Assembly (NCBI GenBank): GCA_903851465.1
Contig: CAINOI010000041.1
Location: 1 to 36,948 of the forward strand
Source of the DNA: an uncultured Bacteroidota bacterium
Lineage (GTDB): Bacteria > Bacteroidota > Bacteroidia > Chitinophagales > Chitinophagaceae
Length of the DNA: 36,948 bases
Direction of reading: 5' to 3'
Each line of letters opens with the position of its first letter. Position 1 is the stretch's first letter. A program made the translations under genes and the position numbers. Positions 25,930 to 35,724 of this stretch are shown piece by piece. The notes under the pieces were generated by a model. It was not told where the DNA came from, searched no databases, and worked only from the letters and a program-made list of their open reading frames with translations.

Positions 25930-26586
25930 TTATTCGCCTTCATTTTCATCCATCGTAGTAACACCTCCTGAAATCGCATACTTCATGGCTTCTGCAGCAT
26001 TCATATGCTTTGGTAATTTTTTGGTATGCGCAATGGGTACCATAAATGAAATACCAGAAATCGCATAAGAATGCGGTACATAAACCGTCACATGGTCTTT
26101 TAATCCTAAGTGCTCACAATTTTCTTGCGTGATAAAACCAATTCGCCAGATATCATTCCCATCGATAGAAACCAAAATTGGTTTATCGAATTTTTTATTA
26201 TTACCAGCAAATGCTTCTAAGAAATCTTTGACCGAAGAGTAAATAATTTTAATCCCAGGTGTGCGTTCTAATAACTTATCAAAAATGGAAACCAGTCTTT
26301 CCACAAAGAATAAAGAGGACAACCAACCTACAATAAGTACTAACATTAAAGCCACTAAAAATCCTAATCCAGTCACTTTGGGTATTTGACCGTTAACAGC
26401 TGCAAATCGGATTGGAAATAAGGCGTTCAATAAATTTGGTAGGAAATTGTCTACCCAATTGAATAAAGTCACTACGATCCAAACAGTCACGCCAATTGGT
26501 GCCAATGCAATGATACCTTGAAAAAAGAATCTTGCTAAGTGGCTTAAAAGCTCTTTTCTATTAAAATTTGGCCTTAAAATGGGCAT
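25930..26586 (-). CDS. DUF502 family inner membrane protein
   Basis: 218 residues. Two membrane helices at about residues 20-43 (FFFQGIIALAPIGVTVWIVVTL) and 74-97 are followed by a soluble C-terminal domain. The family signatures NWVDNFLP, the conserved RTPGIKIIYSSVKDFLEAF and a VYVPHSYAISGISFMVP stretch are present. DUF502 proteins occur widely in bacteria and plants; no biochemical role is established that I can cite. First gene of a short unit with serC. It is divergent from the TetR regulator, with 124 bases between the starts. Confidence 0.92.
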   Translation of the reverse strand: MPILRPNFNRKELLSHLARFFFQGIIALAPIGVTVWIVVTLFNWVDNFLPNLLNALFPIRFAAVNGQIPKVTGLGFLVALMLVLIVGWLSSLFFVERLVSIFDKLLERTPGIKIIYSSVKDFLEAFAGNNKKFDKPILVSIDGNDIWRIGFITQENCEHLGLKDHVTVYVPHSYAISGISFMVPIAHTKKLPKHMNAAEAMKYAISGGVTTMDENEGE

Positions 26587-26656
26587 TTTGTGCTGATTTA
26601 TTTACAAATTTCACTCATTTCGGCCATTTATCAATAATTAATACAGATTTCATCCT

Positions 26657-26693
26657 GGAAACTTTGTAAACGATTAAAGTTTCCTTAGTTTTG
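26657..26693 (+). promoter_or_regulatory. Promoter and operator of the TetR-RND efflux operon
   Basis: TTG (26664-26666), 19 bases, then TAGTTTTG (26686-26693) is a full match to TTG-N19-TAnnTTTG. An exact inverted repeat, GGAAACTTT (26657-26665) and AAAGTTTCC (26676-26684) with a ten-base centre, covers the -33 box and the spacer. The start codon follows 17 bases after the -7 box. This is the layout expected of a TetR autorepressor site controlling the whole efflux operon. Confidence 0.7.
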
Positions 26694-26710
26694 CGCCTTC
26701 AACTGAACCT

Positions 26711-27322
26711 ATGCAAGAAAGAATACTGTTAAAATCTAGAGACATGATGCTCCAGTCTGGTTTAAGACAGGTGACCATGGACGATTTAGCGCAAGAATTA
26801 GGCATCAGCAAAAAGACCATTTATCAATATTATAAGGATAAAGATGAATTGGTGAAAGCGGTGGTGAACCTTGAATTAAAAAACCATGAAGCTATTTGTA
26901 AAGACTGTGAGTCCAAGGCAGAAAATGCCATCCATGAGATGTTTTTAGTCATGGAGAACATGAAAGCAATGGCACAAACGATGAATCCAAATGCCATGAT
27001 GGAATTAGACAAACATTTTCCAACTGCTTTTGAGATCATTAAAAATCATAAGGATGAATTTTTGTTTTCGTTGATCAAAGAAAATTTAATGAAGGGTATT
27101 GAACAAGGATGTTATAGAAAAGACCTTGACATAGATATCATTTCAAAGTTTCGTTTAGAAACGGTTTTCATTCCTTTTAACCTGCGCCTATTTCCTTTAA
27201 ATAAATTTAACTCTCTAGAAGTACATACACAATTGATGGAACATTTTGTGTATGGATTGATGACAGTAAAAGGACATGAATTAATGGAGAAATATAAAAA
27301 TTTAAACAAACAAGCAATTTAA
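26711..27322 (+). CDS. TetR/AcrR family transcriptional regulator
   Basis: 203 residues. The N-terminal helix-turn-helix spans about residues 22-41 (TMDDLAQELGISKKTIYQYY), followed by DKDELVKAVVN, both diagnostic of the family. The remaining 150 residues form the helical ligand-binding domain, which is not conserved enough to name a ligand; it contains several Met residues and one Cys pair (CKDC) near residue 60. The gene opens an efflux operon (TolC follows after eight bases) and has an inverted repeat inside its promoter, so it most likely represses itself and the pump until an exported compound binds. Confidence 0.95.
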   Translation: MQERILLKSRDMMLQSGLRQVTMDDLAQELGISKKTIYQYYKDKDELVKAVVNLELKNHEAICKDCESKAENAIHEMFLVMENMKAMAQTMNPNAMMELDKHFPTAFEIIKNHKDEFLFSLIKENLMKGIEQGCYRKDLDIDIISKFRLETVFIPFNLRLFPLNKFNSLEVHTQLMEHFVYGLMTVKGHELMEKYKNLNKQAI

Positions 27323-27330
27323 ATATACAC

Positions 27331-28665
27331 ATGAAAAAAAATCTATTCCTTGTAACGATGTTTTTTGCCACTGCTACTTTTGCGCAGGAACAAAAACCGT
27401 TACATGCATTTTCTCTTGCTGATGCAGTGAGCTATGCACAAAAAAATAATGTTCAAGTTAAAAATGCATTATTAGATATTGACATTCAGGTTCAAACCAA
27501 TAAAGAAATTGCAGCAGCAGCATTACCTACTATTGGAAGTAGTGTTAGCGGTACAGACTTTCTTACCATACCAACTTCCTTATTACCTGGACAAATTTTT
27601 GGTGGCGCTCCTGGAACCTTTATTCCTGTTCAGTTTGGTACTAAGTTCAATGCTAATTATGGTGCTAATTTTAATCAAATACTATTTGATGGACAGGTAT
27701 TCATTGCTTTACAAGCAAGAGCAACTTCTTTGGACTGGAAAAGAAAAAACGCTGCGTTAACCGAAGAAAATATCAAAGCCAATATTTATAAAATATACTA
27801 TCAGCTTTCTGCAAGTAAAACACAATTAAATATTTTAGATGCCAATATAGAGCGTTTAGAAAAATTAGCGAAAGATGCTGCAGCCATGTATAAAAATGGT
27901 TTTGCAGAGAAACTAGATGTAGACAAGGTGAATGTGCAACTTAATAATTTACAAACAGAAAAATTCAAAGCAAACAATAGTGTGACGATTGGCTTTATGG
28001 GTTTAAAAATGTTAATGGGCATGCCTGTTAAAGACAGTTTAGTGTTAACAGATATCATTAATGAATCTAACTTAAGTACTGATGTGCTTTACGAAGACAA
28101 TTTTGAATATAGCATTCGTAAAGACTTTCAATACTTGACAACAGTTAAAAAATTAAGCGAATTCAATATCAAGCGCTATCAATTGAGTTTTTTACCAACT
28201 ATTACAATGAATGGTGCGTACACTAAAAATGCACAAAGAACAAAGTTTGATTTTTTTGATAAAAAAGGAAACTGGTTTGAAACTTCACTCATTGGATTGA
28301 ATGTTAATTTTCCTTTATTCAACGGAGGTGCTAGAATCGCTAAAATAAATAAATCAAAACTTGAATTACAACAAGTAGACAACCAAATGGCTGCTTTGAA
28401 AAATAATATTGACAATGAATTAAGTCAAGCCAAGTTGAATTATATGTCTTCTGTTGCCACTGTTAATTTTCAAAAAAAGAATATGCAATTAGCAGAAAAT
28501 GTATACAGTCAAACTAAAAAGAAATTCGAAGCAGGTTCAGGATCAAATACCGAAATTTCAGCTGCTCAAGCAGACCTAGTAACTGCACAAAATAATTTTA
28601 TGAACGCCCTGTATACAGCCTTAATTGCTAAAGTAGATCTTCTTAAAACAAGCGGTAAACTATAA
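27331..28665 (+). CDS. TolC family outer membrane efflux protein
   Basis: 444 residues. A signal peptide (MKKNLFLVTMFFATATFAQ) is followed by two homologous halves of the OEP fold: AFSLADAVSYAQKNNVQVKNALLDI opens the first, and YSIRKDFQYLTTVKKLSEFNIKRYQ begins the second. Long amphipathic helices with NVQLNNLQTEK and the C-terminal SAAQADLVTAQNNFMNALY complete the trimeric tunnel pattern. It forms the outer membrane channel for the adaptor and RND permease encoded directly downstream (37-base and 24-base gaps). Confidence 0.95.
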   Translation: MKKNLFLVTMFFATATFAQEQKPLHAFSLADAVSYAQKNNVQVKNALLDIDIQVQTNKEIAAAALPTIGSSVSGTDFLTIPTSLLPGQIFGGAPGTFIPVQFGTKFNANYGANFNQILFDGQVFIALQARATSLDWKRKNAALTEENIKANIYKIYYQLSASKTQLNILDANIERLEKLAKDAAAMYKNGFAEKLDVDKVNVQLNNLQTEKFKANNSVTIGFMGLKMLMGMPVKDSLVLTDIINESNLSTDVLYEDNFEYSIRKDFQYLTTVKKLSEFNIKRYQLSFLPTITMNGAYTKNAQRTKFDFFDKKGNWFETSLIGLNVNFPLFNGGARIAKINKSKLELQQVDNQMAALKNNIDNELSQAKLNYMSSVATVNFQKKNMQLAENVYSQTKKKFEAGSGSNTEISAAQADLVTAQNNFMNALYTALIAKVDLLKTSGKL

Positions 28666-28702
28666 TTAAACAATTACACAATCAATATTAAATTTAGATA
28701 CA

Positions 28703-29881
28703 ATGAAATCATTCACAACTTATTTATCCATTGGCTTACTTGTTCTTGCATCTGCTTGTGGCGGTGGTGACAACACGATGGAAGCAAAACAAAAGTCTTT
28801 AGCAAGCTTAAAAAAGCAAGCGCTTGATTTGAATGCAAAAATAGTGGCATTAGAAAAAGAAGTAGAAAAAGCTGGTGGCGCTGCTGCTGCAAAAGCAATC
28901 TTGGTAGGTACAGACACCATCCAATCAGAAACATTTACACATTACATAGAGCTTCAAGGCAAAGTAGAATCTGAAAGCGTTTCTTATATCACCCCTCGTG
29001 CAGGTGGTGGTCAAGTAAGAGCCATCTATGTTAAAAGAGGCGATAGAGTTAAAAGAGGTCAATTGATTTTACAATTAGACAATACTTTAATTAAGCAAAG
29101 CGCTGCTGCTGCAACACAAAATATTGAGACTTTAAAATCTCAAGCAGCTTTAGCAAAATCTGTATACGAAAAACAAAAGAACCTGTGGGAGCAAAACATT
29201 GGTAGCGAGATTCAATTGATGACTGCTAAAACCAATGCAGATGCTATGGCTAGCCAATTAAAAGCTGCCATGGAGCAACTTGGTATGGTAAAAGACCAAT
29301 TGGCTTTTACAAGTATTTATAGCGATGTTGATGGTGTCGCGGAAGAAGTGAATGTGAAAGTAGGTGAATTGTTCATGGGACCTGGTCAAATTAAAATAGT
29401 GAATACCACTAAACTTAAATTGACTGCGCAAGTACCAGAAAATTATGCTGGAAAAGTAAAAGTAGGTACTGAACTAACTTTAACCTTCCCTGATATTCAA
29501 AAGACTATTAATAATAAAGTAAATGTGTTAGGTAATGTGATTGATCCTTTAAGCAGAAGCTTTTATATAGAATCTAAATTACCAATTGACAACAACTTTA
29601 GACCAAATTTATTGGCTCAGGTTAAAATCAAAGACTACGAAAAGCAAAATGCGATTAGTATTCCAGTGAACTTATTACAAAACGACGAGAAAGGTAAATT
29701 CGTTTATGTAGCTGTAATGGAAGGCGGTAAAATGATTGCTCGTAAAAAAATGGTTACTGCTGGAGAATTCTATGGTAACAATATCGAAGTACTTGGTGGT
29801 TTAGCTGCTGGCGATATCTTGATCTCAGAAGGGTATCAATCGATCTATGATGGTCAATTGATTACTACTAGCATTAAATAA
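28703..29881 (+). CDS. RND efflux periplasmic adaptor (membrane fusion lipoprotein)
   Basis: 392 residues. The lipobox LASAC gives a lipidated C19. A coiled-coil-like stretch at residues 27-57 (SLASLKKQALDLNAKIVALE) precedes the adaptor core. The lipoyl/barrel-sandwich parts are seen at YITPRAGGGQVRAIYVKRGDRVKRGQ and again after the hairpin at DGVAEEVNVKVGELF, with an alpha-hairpin between them (residues about 130-190). A beta-barrel and a membrane-proximal domain close the protein (VLGGLAAGDILISEGYQSIYDG). It bridges the TolC channel and the RND pump in the periplasm. Confidence 0.95.
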   Translation: MKSFTTYLSIGLLVLASACGGGDNTMEAKQKSLASLKKQALDLNAKIVALEKEVEKAGGAAAAKAILVGTDTIQSETFTHYIELQGKVESESVSYITPRAGGGQVRAIYVKRGDRVKRGQLILQLDNTLIKQSAAAATQNIETLKSQAALAKSVYEKQKNLWEQNIGSEIQLMTAKTNADAMASQLKAAMEQLGMVKDQLAFTSIYSDVDGVAEEVNVKVGELFMGPGQIKIVNTTKLKLTAQVPENYAGKVKVGTELTLTFPDIQKTINNKVNVLGNVIDPLSRSFYIESKLPIDNNFRPNLLAQVKIKDYEKQNAISIPVNLLQNDEKGKFVYVAVMEGGKMIARKKMVTAGEFYGNNIEVLGGLAAGDILISEGYQSIYDGQLITTSIK

Positions 29882-29905
29882 TTCATAAAAGCACAACAGA
29901 TCCAT

Positions 29906-32900
29906 ATGTCGACACTTAATAATATCAAAGAAAAGTTTAAAGAATTTAAACCTACTTCTTGGAGTATCACCAATAAAACATCCATCTATTTGTTGATGTT
30001 GTTTATTAGCCTTGGTGGTATCTACCAATTTTTGACCCTTCCTAAAGAACAGTTTCCTGAGATTGTGATTCCTACCATGTACGTGCAAACGGTTTATGTA
30101 GGTAATTCTCCTAAGGATATTGAAAACTTAGTAACACGTCCCCTAGAAAAACAAATCAAAGCAATCACTGGTGTAAAGATCAGTAAGTTCACTTCCGTGT
30201 CTCAACAAGACTTTTCTGCCATCACTGTGGAATTCAATACCAGCGTAAAACCTGATATTGCATTACAGAAAGTGAAAGATGCAGTAGATAAAGCAAAGAC
30301 TGACTTGCCTAATGACTTAACACAACAACCTCGTGTGATTGAAGTGAATTTTAGTGAGCAACCGATTATGTATGTGAACATTAGCGGTAATTATAGTTCG
30401 GTTCAATTAAAGAAATACGCAGATGATTTAAAAGATAAATTAGAAAACATCACACAAGTAAACCGTGTAGACTTAGTAGGTGCACCTGAGCGTGAGTTTC
30501 AAATTAATGTAGACAATTTTAGAATGCAAAGCTCAGGCATTACATTCGACGATATCACTTTTGCGATTCAGAGAGAGAACCTTGATTTATCTGGTGGTCT
30601 TTTAGAAGTAGGTACCATGCAACGTAACCTTCAATTAAAAGGGCAACTTAAAAATGCCAACGACATTGCAAACATTATTGTTCGTAATACAAGCGGCGCA
30701 CCTATCTATTTAAAAGATGTCGCAACCATTATAGATACGGTAAAGAAGAATGAAAGCTATGCGCGTTTAGATGGTAAAAATGTATTGACATTAAATATTA
30801 TCAAACGTAGTGGTGAAAATTTAATTGAAACTTCGGATGCAGTGAAGAGAATTGTAGACGAAGCCAAGTTAACAAGTTTACCAAAAGACCTTAAAACAGT
30901 GATCACTGGAGATCAAAGTATTAAAACAAGGTCTTCCTTCACTGAATTAGTGAACTCTATTGTCATTGGATTTATATTGGTATTGATTGTACTCATGTTC
31001 TTTATGGGTGTAACCAATGCATTCTTTGTGGCCTTATCTGTTCCATTGAGTATGTTTGTTGCCTTTGTATTTTTACCAGCTGGTAACTTATTAATTGGTA
31101 CCAATATTACTTTGAACTTTATGGTGCTATTTGCCCTCTTGTTTGGATTGGGTATTATTGTAGATGATGCCATTGTGGTGATTGAAAATACCCACCGTAT
31201 TTTTGTACAAGGCAAGGGTAAATTAACAGCAACCACTTCTGCTAAAATGGCTGCAGGGGAAGTGTTTATTCCTGTATTAGCTGGAACCATTACGACTTTA
31301 GCACCGTTTTTCCCATTGTTGTTCTGGCCTGGTATCATTGGTAAATTCATGGTCTACCTACCTGCGATGTTGATCTTTACATTGACAGCATCATTGGTAG
31401 TAGCCTTTATAATGAACCCAGTTTTTGCGGTTGACTTTATGAACCACGAGGAGCATGATAGCAATGAACCAAAATCTGCCATCTTTAAGAAAAAGACTTT
31501 TTGGATTCCTATTGGTTTTGGAATCGTATTAGATATTATGGGTGCGACTTTCTTAGGGAACTTAGTCATCTTCTTTATGATTTTAGTTGTAGCTAATAAA
31601 TATTTTATTACGGCTGCAATCAAACAATTCCAAGAGAAGACCTTGCCAAATATGATGGATTTGTATGAGCGCATTTTAAGAAGATCATTAAGCGGATGGA
31701 GACCTGTAAAATTATTATTTGCCACTTTTGGTTTATTGATTTTATCCTTTATCCTTTTTGGTATTAGCGTTGGTACAGGAAGAACAGGGATAGAGTTTTT
31801 CCCTCAAGCAGATCCTAACGAAATCTATGTGTATATAAAATTACCAGTAGGTTCCGAGGTAAAACATACCGATTCCATTACGAAAGTGCTTGAAGCAAGA
31901 GTCAATAAAGTATTGGGAACTGATAATGGTAAAACAAATCCAGTAGTTGAATCTACCATTGCCAATATTGCAGTTGGCGCAAGCGATCCAAAGAGTGGAG
32001 ACAGAAGTACGCGTTCTGAATTAGGTCGTATACAAGTTAATTTTGTGGAGTATGAAAAACGTCATGGTGTTTCCACGATGCCTTATTTAGATGCAGTGCG
32101 TAAGGAGATGAAAGGCATACCTGGTGCAGAAATCACAGTCACTCAGGAGTCAAATGGTCCGCCAACAGATCCTCCAGTGAATATTGAAATTCAGAGCGAA
32201 GATTTTGATAAATTAATCAAAACTTCTGTTGGATTAAAAAACTACTTAGATGCCGCACAGATTCCAGGTATCGAAGAATTAAAGATGGATGTGGATTTAC
32301 AAAATCCTGAATTAACCTTAACCATTGACAGAGACCGTGCTTTAAGTGCAGGTGTATCCTCTGCACAAGTGGGCATGCAAATTCGTACCGCTTTATTTGG
32401 TAAAGAAATTTCTAAAATAAAAGATGGTAAAGACGAATACAAAATACAATTACGTAACCAAGAAATGCAACGTAAAAATTTAGTAGACTTATTAAATATG
32501 CGATTGTCTTTCCGTGATATGGCTGCGGGTGGAATGGTGAAGAATATCCCAATTAGTTCTTTAGTAAAAGTAGAACCAACAAGTACTTTAGGTAGTGTTA
32601 AAAGAAAGAACCAAAAAAGACAAATTCAATTACGTTCAAATGTATTGACGAACGAAGGGTATAACCCAACTGCTGTGAATGCAGTGATTGCTCAATACAT
32701 TGAAAACTATAAAGGGATTGAAGAAGGCGTGACAGTTCAACAAACAGGAGAAAATGAACAACAATTAGAAACAGTATCATTCCTTGGTAAAGCCTTGATC
32801 ATTGCCTTGATGTTGATCTTGTTCACTTTAGTCTTACAATTCAATTCAATTTCTAAGTCGGTGATTATCTTAACAGAGATCTTATTTAGTATCATTGGTG

Positions 32901-33499
32901 TATTGTTAGGATTTGCTTTAACTGGTATGAAAGTATCTGGTATCATGACGGGTCTTGGTATCGTTGGATTAGCTGGTATCGTTGTTAAAAACGGTATCCT
33001 TGTAATTGAATTCGCGGATGAATTAAGAAGCCGTGGATACAAAACAAGAGAAGCGGTGATTCAGGCTGGTAAGACAAGAATTATTCCGGTGATGTTAACT
33101 GCACTTGCTGCGATCCTTGGTTTCATCCCAATTGCAGTTGGTTTCAATATCAACTTTATAACTTTATTTAGTGAACTCAATCCACATATCTTCTTTGGTG
33201 GCGATAACGTGGCATTCTGGAAACCTTTAAGCTGGACCATTATCTTTGGATTGGCTTTTGCTTTCTTTATGACCTTGTTTATTGTTCCTGCCATGTATTT
33301 AATTGCAGAAAGATTGCGTCGCCCAATGCGTCGTCAATTTGGTGGCAAGTGGATTAGTATGTTGGGTATCCCTCCTTTAACTTTCGTCTTCATTCCATTG
33401 ATGTTTGTAAGCACATGGATTCATAATAGACAAGTGAAAAGAAGAGCTGCAAAAAACAATGCGAATGGCGATGCCACCTTCAATGGATCATGGTTTTAA
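29906..33499 (+). CDS. RND family efflux permease, enlarged form
   Basis: 1197 residues, some 150 more than AcrB. The first helix, the porter domain (LVTRPLEKQIKAITGVK), and transmembrane helix 4 with D420-D421 in GLGIIVDDAIVVIENTHR, the proton-relay position, identify the family. Helices 2-6 span about residues 345-510. Between helix 6 and helix 7 there is an insertion at about residues 525-575 with two hydrophobic segments (FWIPIGFGIVLDIMGATFLG and VIFFMILVVANKY). After helix 12 another hydrophobic stretch appears near residue 1155-1175. So 14-15 helices are predicted instead of 12. The TM4 motif and context suggest proton-driven export of drugs, lipids or envelope components; the substrate is unknown. 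Last gene of the operon. Confidence 0.95.
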   Translation: MSTLNNIKEKFKEFKPTSWSITNKTSIYLLMLFISLGGIYQFLTLPKEQFPEIVIPTMYVQTVYVGNSPKDIENLVTRPLEKQIKAITGVKISKFTSVSQQDFSAITVEFNTSVKPDIALQKVKDAVDKAKTDLPNDLTQQPRVIEVNFSEQPIMYVNISGNYSSVQLKKYADDLKDKLENITQVNRVDLVGAPEREFQINVDNFRMQSSGITFDDITFAIQRENLDLSGGLLEVGTMQRNLQLKGQLKNANDIANIIVRNTSGAPIYLKDVATIIDTVKKNESYARLDGKNVLTLNIIKRSGENLIETSDAVKRIVDEAKLTSLPKDLKTVITGDQSIKTRSSFTELVNSIVIGFILVLIVLMFFMGVTNAFFVALSVPLSMFVAFVFLPAGNLLIGTNITLNFMVLFALLFGLGIIVDDAIVVIENTHRIFVQGKGKLTATTSAKMAAGEVFIPVLAGTITTLAPFFPLLFWPGIIGKFMVYLPAMLIFTLTASLVVAFIMNPVFAVDFMNHEEHDSNEPKSAIFKKKTFWIPIGFGIVLDIMGATFLGNLVIFFMILVVANKYFITAAIKQFQEKTLPNMMDLYERILRRSLSGWRPVKLLFATFGLLILSFILFGISVGTGRTGIEFFPQADPNEIYVYIKLPVGSEVKHTDSITKVLEARVNKVLGTDNGKTNPVVESTIANIAVGASDPKSGDRSTRSELGRIQVNFVEYEKRHGVSTMPYLDAVRKEMKGIPGAEITVTQESNGPPTDPPVNIEIQSEDFDKLIKTSVGLKNYLDAAQIPGIEELKMDVDLQNPELTLTIDRDRALSAGVSSAQVGMQIRTALFGKEISKIKDGKDEYKIQLRNQEMQRKNLVDLLNMRLSFRDMAAGGMVKNIPISSLVKVEPTSTLGSVKRKNQKRQIQLRSNVLTNEGYNPTAVNAVIAQYIENYKGIEEGVTVQQTGENEQQLETVSFLGKALIIALMLILFTLVLQFNSISKSVIILTEILFSIIGVLLGFALTGMKVSGIMTGLGIVGLAGIVVKNGILVIEFADELRSRGYKTREAVIQAGKTRIIPVMLTALAAILGFIPIAVGFNINFITLFSELNPHIFFGGDNVAFWKPLSWTIIFGLAFAFFMTLFIVPAMYLIAERLRRPMRRQFGGKWISMLGIPPLTFVFIPLMFVSTWIHNRQVKRRAAKNNANGDATFNGSWF

Positions 33500-33511
33500 A
33501 AAATACCTTAC

Positions 33512-33548
33512 AAAAAAAGGGCGCATCATTTAGATGCGCCCTTTTTTT
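33512..33548. terminator. Strong bidirectional terminator between the RND permease and a convergent TolC gene
   Basis: GGGCGCATC (33519-33527) and GATGCGCCC (33533-33541) pair perfectly around ATTTA; seven A residues lie before and seven T residues after. The symmetry lets it stop transcription from both sides. Confidence 0.95.
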
Positions 33549-33566
33549 ATTCCTTAATTGATAAAG

Positions 33567-34877
33567 TTAAAATGTCAACTGATTTGACAAACGCTTTAAT
33601 TCAATCTCTGCAATCTTTGCACTGAACTTTAAACTTGTTAATCTAAAGCCAGCTGTCTCATAACTTTGTTGCGCTTGTTTTACATCTACTATAGTTGCTT
33701 GTCCTAATTTAAATTTCTCCATCACTAAAGCCAACAAAGCATCCGACATTTCATAGTTCTGGATTTCAGTTGGCGTTTGCTTTAAACTATTTTGATAGTT
33801 CTGATAAGTCTTAAATAATTCTGTGGCTAAGTCCTGAGCAGTATTATCGTATTGTAATTTTGCATTCACTGTGCCGATCTGTGCATTTTTGTAAGCACGC
33901 TTACTTGTACTTCCGGCATAAATTGGTATACTCAAATTAAATCCTAAAAACGGACCATAGCTCTCGTTCAATAAGATGAAACCAGCTGCAGACTTATTGC
34001 TATTGTAATTGAATCCAGTATTCGCTCTTAATGTTGGGTACATTAAAGCCTTTGATTCTTTTTCTAAAAACTGATTGACATTGATCAATTGCTGTGCAGA
34101 TTGCAACAATGGATGCGCTTTCATTTTTGATTCAATATCAGCAAGGTTCAGCTTTTGATCTACTTGTATGCTATCTGTAAAAAAATAATTTGAATTTGCA
34201 GGCACCACCATGCTATTGAATAAGTCTGCTTTTACTTGATCTATTACCAATAACTGATTTTGCTTGGCTTGTAACAAGGCATTTAAATCTAAACTAGATT
34301 GTAATAAGTCTGTTTGATTCGCTACTCCTATGGCTTGTCTTGTTTTTACAATCGCCACTCTTTGTTCAGAAGCTTCAATCGATTTTTCGATTGTCTTTAA
34401 AAACGCAGCTTGTCGAATCACATTATAATATTGTTGCATCACTGTAGAACTCGTGTTCAACATTTGTGTTTGCAAGGCAGCTTCTGTCTGCTTTTCGATA
34501 CTTGCTAAACGTTCTTTAGTAGTGGCAATTCTATAACCATTAAACAAAATCATTGTTGCAGACAATCCACCATTTAAGGTAGACCCATCCACGCCATTTC
34601 TAGTGGTATTCCTAGATGGATCAGGAAATGTTTGATTGATGGTGGTTAGTGTATTGTTATTGGTACCTGTGGCCGTTACTGTTGGTAAGCCTCCAGCAAC
34701 GCCATAATTGTTATTGTTTTTAGCAATAGCTGCAGTATTTTCTACTAACTTGATATCGTAGCTATTTTGAATAGCAATGGTAACTGCCTCTTTTAAACTT
34801 AAATTATTTTGTGCCGCTACTTTTTCTTGTGAAAACAAGAGCACAGATAAAAAGACGATGTAACTAATTTTTTGCAT
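33567..34877 (-). CDS. Second TolC family outer membrane protein
   Basis: 436 residues, with a signal peptide (MQKISYIVFLSVLLFSQEKVAAQ). LSLKEAVTIAIQNSYDIKLVEN is the standard opening helix of the OEP fold; the halves repeat around AGSTSKRAYKNAQIGTVNAKL and the last helix contains GQATIVDVKQAQQSYETAGFR. It differs strongly from the TolC at 27331 and has no adaptor or pump gene of its own on this strand, so it probably partners a system elsewhere or offers an alternative channel. It lies downstream of pyrH by 84 bases on the same strand; no terminator is visible between them. Confidence 0.93.
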   Translation of the reverse strand: MQKISYIVFLSVLLFSQEKVAAQNNLSLKEAVTIAIQNSYDIKLVENTAAIAKNNNNYGVAGGLPTVTATGTNNNTLTTINQTFPDPSRNTTRNGVDGSTLNGGLSATMILFNGYRIATTKERLASIEKQTEAALQTQMLNTSSTVMQQYYNVIRQAAFLKTIEKSIEASEQRVAIVKTRQAIGVANQTDLLQSSLDLNALLQAKQNQLLVIDQVKADLFNSMVVPANSNYFFTDSIQVDQKLNLADIESKMKAHPLLQSAQQLINVNQFLEKESKALMYPTLRANTGFNYNSNKSAAGFILLNESYGPFLGFNLSIPIYAGSTSKRAYKNAQIGTVNAKLQYDNTAQDLATELFKTYQNYQNSLKQTPTEIQNYEMSDALLALVMEKFKLGQATIVDVKQAQQSYETAGFRLTSLKFSAKIAEIELKRLSNQLTF

Positions 34878-34961
34878 ACTATAAATTTAATCCACCAATT
34901 GTAAAAAATGCGATTTGGCTTAGTTTTTTACATCAGCGGTGAATTGATCCTATTTTAAAGC

Positions 34962-35678
34962 TTACTTAACAAGGGTTCCAACTGATTCGCCCTGTACAAT
35001 CTTCATTAAATTGCCTGGTTGATTCATATCAAATACAATGATTGGTAATTTGTTTTCCATACACAATGTGAATGCCGTCATATCCATTACTTTCAAGTTC
35101 TTTGAGATACAGTCTTGGAAACTGATAGTCTCGAATTTTTTTGCGTCTGGATTTTTCTCTGGATCTGCATCATACACACCATCCACTCTTGTACCTTTTA
35201 AAATCACATCTGCCTTCATTTCGATTGCTCTTAATGAACCAGCGGTGTCTGTTGTGAAATAAGGATTTCCCGTACCTGCACCAAAAATCACAACACGTCC
35301 TTTTTCTAAATGTCTTAATGCTTTTCTTCTGATATAAGGTTCTGCCACCTGCTCCATATTGATCGCAGATTGTAATCTTGTATACACACCTATTTTTTCT
35401 AACATGGCTTGTATTGCCATTGCGTTTATCACAGTTGCCAACATGCCCATATAATCTCCATGTGCTCTTTCAATACCACTATCTGCCTCGTTCATCCCTC
35501 TGTAAATATTACCTCCGCCAATCACAATCGCTACTTCAATGCCTAAGTCCACCAATTGCTTGATTTCGTTCGCGTATTGTTCTATAATTTTTGGATTAAA
35601 TGGATCGCCATTTCTTTCATTTCCCAATAAGGCTTCCCCTGATAACTTTAACAAGACGCGTTTGTACTTTGGCTCCAT
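34962..35678 (-). CDS. pyrH: UMP kinase
   Basis: 238 residues, normal for bacterial hexameric UMP kinase. [14 protein letters not shown] (residues 6-19) is the phosphate-binding start of the amino-acid-kinase fold, followed by [11 protein letters not shown], the [14 protein letters not shown] stretch that binds UMP, and [19 protein letters not shown]. It makes UDP from UMP with ATP in the cytoplasm and is usually essential. It follows tsf, the order common in bacteria, but the usual next gene frr is absent and a TolC gene takes its place. A terminator lies between tsf and pyrH, so pyrH needs its own promoter. Confidence 0.97.
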   Translation of the reverse strand: MEPKYKRVLLKLSGEALLGNERNGDPFNPKIIEQYANEIKQLVDLGIEVAIVIGGGNIYRGMNEADSGIERAHGDYMGMLATVINAMAIQAMLEKIGVYTRLQSAINMEQVAEPYIRRKALRHLEKGRVVIFGAGTGNPYFTTDTAGSLRAIEMKADVILKGTRVDGVYDADPEKNPDAKKFETISFQDCISKNLKVMDMTAFTLCMENKLPIIVFDMNQPGNLMKIVQGESVGTLVK

Positions 35679-35724
35679 AGTTGTTGAGATTTATACTTGC
35701 AAGATACAAATTTTGAATAAGGAT

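Noticed and set aside
30913..31350. 145-codon open frame antisense to the RND permease
   Set aside because: It mirrors the hydrophobic transmembrane coding region and has no independent start context or homology signal.
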